DNA of 53,224 nucleotides from NCBI GenBank assembly GCA_016188005.1, contig JACPIQ010000123.1:1-53224 (forward strand). The letters are read 5' to 3'. The stretch's first letter is position 1, and every line of letters begins with the position of its first letter. Of the stretch, positions 52,456 through 53,224 are shown piece by piece. Both the position numbers and the translations under genes were made by a program. The DNA comes from Candidatus Rokuibacteriota bacterium. Lineage in GTDB: Bacteria; Methylomirabilota; Methylomirabilia; Rokubacteriales; CSP1-6. The notes below the pieces were generated by a model. The model did not search any database. It was not told where the DNA came from and was given only the letters and a program-made list of their open reading frames with translations.

Positions 52456-53224
52456 ATGAATGAGATCGCTGCACGAGTGACCCAGGTGCTGCTCCTCACG
52501 GGGTTGCTGCTGGGAGCCCTTCCCGTCGCGGCCCAGCCGGCGACACCCGACCCTCATGCGTACCTCACGGCTGCGGCCGTCCGGAAGATTCCTCCTCTCC
52601 CGGACACCGTGACGATCAGGCCCACCAGGCGTACGCGCGAGTACACGCTGGACATCCGGCCGGGGCCGTGGGAGCCCGCGACGGGCGTCAGGGCAGCGGC
52701 CATCACCATCAACGGGACGGTGCCGGGGCCCGTCATCCGCGCGACCGAAGGCGACAGGGTCGTCGTGACGGTGAAGAATAACCTGGAGGAGTCCACGGCG
52801 ATTCACTGGCACGGGCTTCACGTGCCCAACGCGATGGATGGGGTGGAGGGGCTCACCCAGGAGGGGATCAACCCCGGCCAGGCCTTTCGATACGAGTTCC
52901 TCGCCAGCCACGCGGGCACCTTCATGTACCACTCCCATTCCCATGCGCGGGCCGTGGAGCAGATCGACGCCGGCCTGTACGGGATGTTCATCATCGATCC
53001 CCAGAACACCCGGGGGCACCCGCGGTTCGACCGGGAGGTCCTCATGATGCTCTCCGCCTGGGCCATCGCCGAAGGAGGCGAACACGGCGCCACGCCGGGC
53101 GGCCATGCGAACGCGATGGCGGGGATGGCGTACAACTACTTCACCATCAACGGCAAGGCGTTCCCGCTCAACGACCGCTGGGCGGTGCGGGAGGGCGATC
53201 TGGTGCGGGTGCGGATCGCGAACA
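52456..53224 (+). CDS. multicopper oxidase (5' part, runs off the window)
   Basis: 256 residues are visible, open to the last base. A signal peptide (cut near AAQPAT) precedes a cupredoxin domain with the copper motif HWHGLHVPNAMDG and then MYHSHSHA. Spacing fits the first domain of multicopper oxidases (CopA/CueO/laccase type), which couple Cu(I) or substrate oxidation to oxygen reduction. A Met/His-rich insert (GATPGGHANAMAGM) follows, as in CueO-like enzymes. The 3' copper sites are outside the window. Confidence 0.88.
   Translation, partial: MNEIAARVTQVLLLTGLLLGALPVAAQPATPDPHAYLTAAAVRKIPPLPDTVTIRPTRRTREYTLDIRPGPWEPATGVRAAAITINGTVPGPVIRATEGDRVVVTVKNNLEESTAIHWHGLHVPNAMDGVEGLTQEGINPGQAFRYEFLASHAGTFMYHSHSHARAVEQIDAGLYGMFIIDPQNTRGHPRFDREVLMMLSAWAIAEGGEHGATPGGHANAMAGMAYNYFTINGKAFPLNDRWAVREGDLVRVRIAN

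Noticed and set aside
1-53224. tRNA or rRNA genes
   Set aside because: No cloverleaf or ribosomal signature was recognised by eye; a tRNAscan run would be needed to exclude them fully.

Overview
This 53.2 kb GC-rich window comes from a Gram-negative-type bacterium (outer-membrane porin, lipoproteins, many c-type cytochromes). Gene style and content (cbb3 oxidase, multihaem cytochromes, copper cassette, Usp cluster, possible selenoprotein) would fit an uncultured lineage such as Candidatus Rokubacteria/Methylomirabilota. That placement is inference and was not tested. All credible genes lie on the + strand, many joined by ATGA or longer overlaps.

Layout. (1) 1-3767: the end of a membrane quinol:cytochrome complex (NrfD-like subunit, small membrane protein) with two collinear tetrahaem cytochromes and a monohaem cytochrome. 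The second tetrahaem gene is broken by one in-frame TAG. (2) 4063-6461: citrate synthase and a radical SAM/SPASM protein. (3) 6480-14137: a stress island with a P-type ATPase carrying an EIIA-like N-terminus, a DksA/TraR zinc finger, a cytochrome with a 66-bp tandem repeat in its 5' end, four universal stress proteins (five Usp domains), DUF6335 and CBS proteins. (4) 14372-22807: a complete cbb3 oxidase locus (ccoNO fusion, Q, P, G, H, TauE/SafE-like, I, S). (5) 22912-32472: FmdE-like protein, HtrA protease, cupredoxin-like protein and an RND tripartite exporter with a CnrX/Spy-like protein and a SHOCT protein. (6) 32507-38552: a copper/metal cassette (DUF1573-like protein, DUF2933 chimera, DUF5676, CopA, cupredoxin, BNR-repeat protein, Met-rich protein), mixed with gene relics. 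(7) 39024-50532: an NtrC-type two-component system followed by a predicted porin-cytochrome electron conduit: two NHL lipoproteins, cytochromes with 4, 6, 3 and 12 haem motifs, and a beta-barrel. (8) 50580-53224: cupredoxin-like fragment, lipoprotein, TPR protein, DUF3105-like protein and the start of a multicopper oxidase.

Three signals stand out. First, the DUF1573-like gene has an in-frame TGA directly after a Cys codon, with a perfect 7-bp hairpin at the spacing expected of a bacterial SECIS, and homologous sequence continues to the next stop; it is probably a selenoprotein. Second, five sites matching TGGCA-N6-TTGC (sigma-54 -24/-12) sit in the gaps before citrate synthase, the DUF6335/Usp/CBS operon, the gene upstream of htrA and the RND genes, the two-component system and the conduit operon. 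Third, the conduit operon has a 17-bp dyad about 140-155 bp upstream of its -24 element, a likely enhancer site for the adjacent NtrC-type regulator.

Together the genes describe respiratory flexibility (low-oxygen oxidase, probable electron exchange across the outer membrane) coupled to copper/metal handling and stress survival, with sigma-54 as the apparent common regulatory layer.
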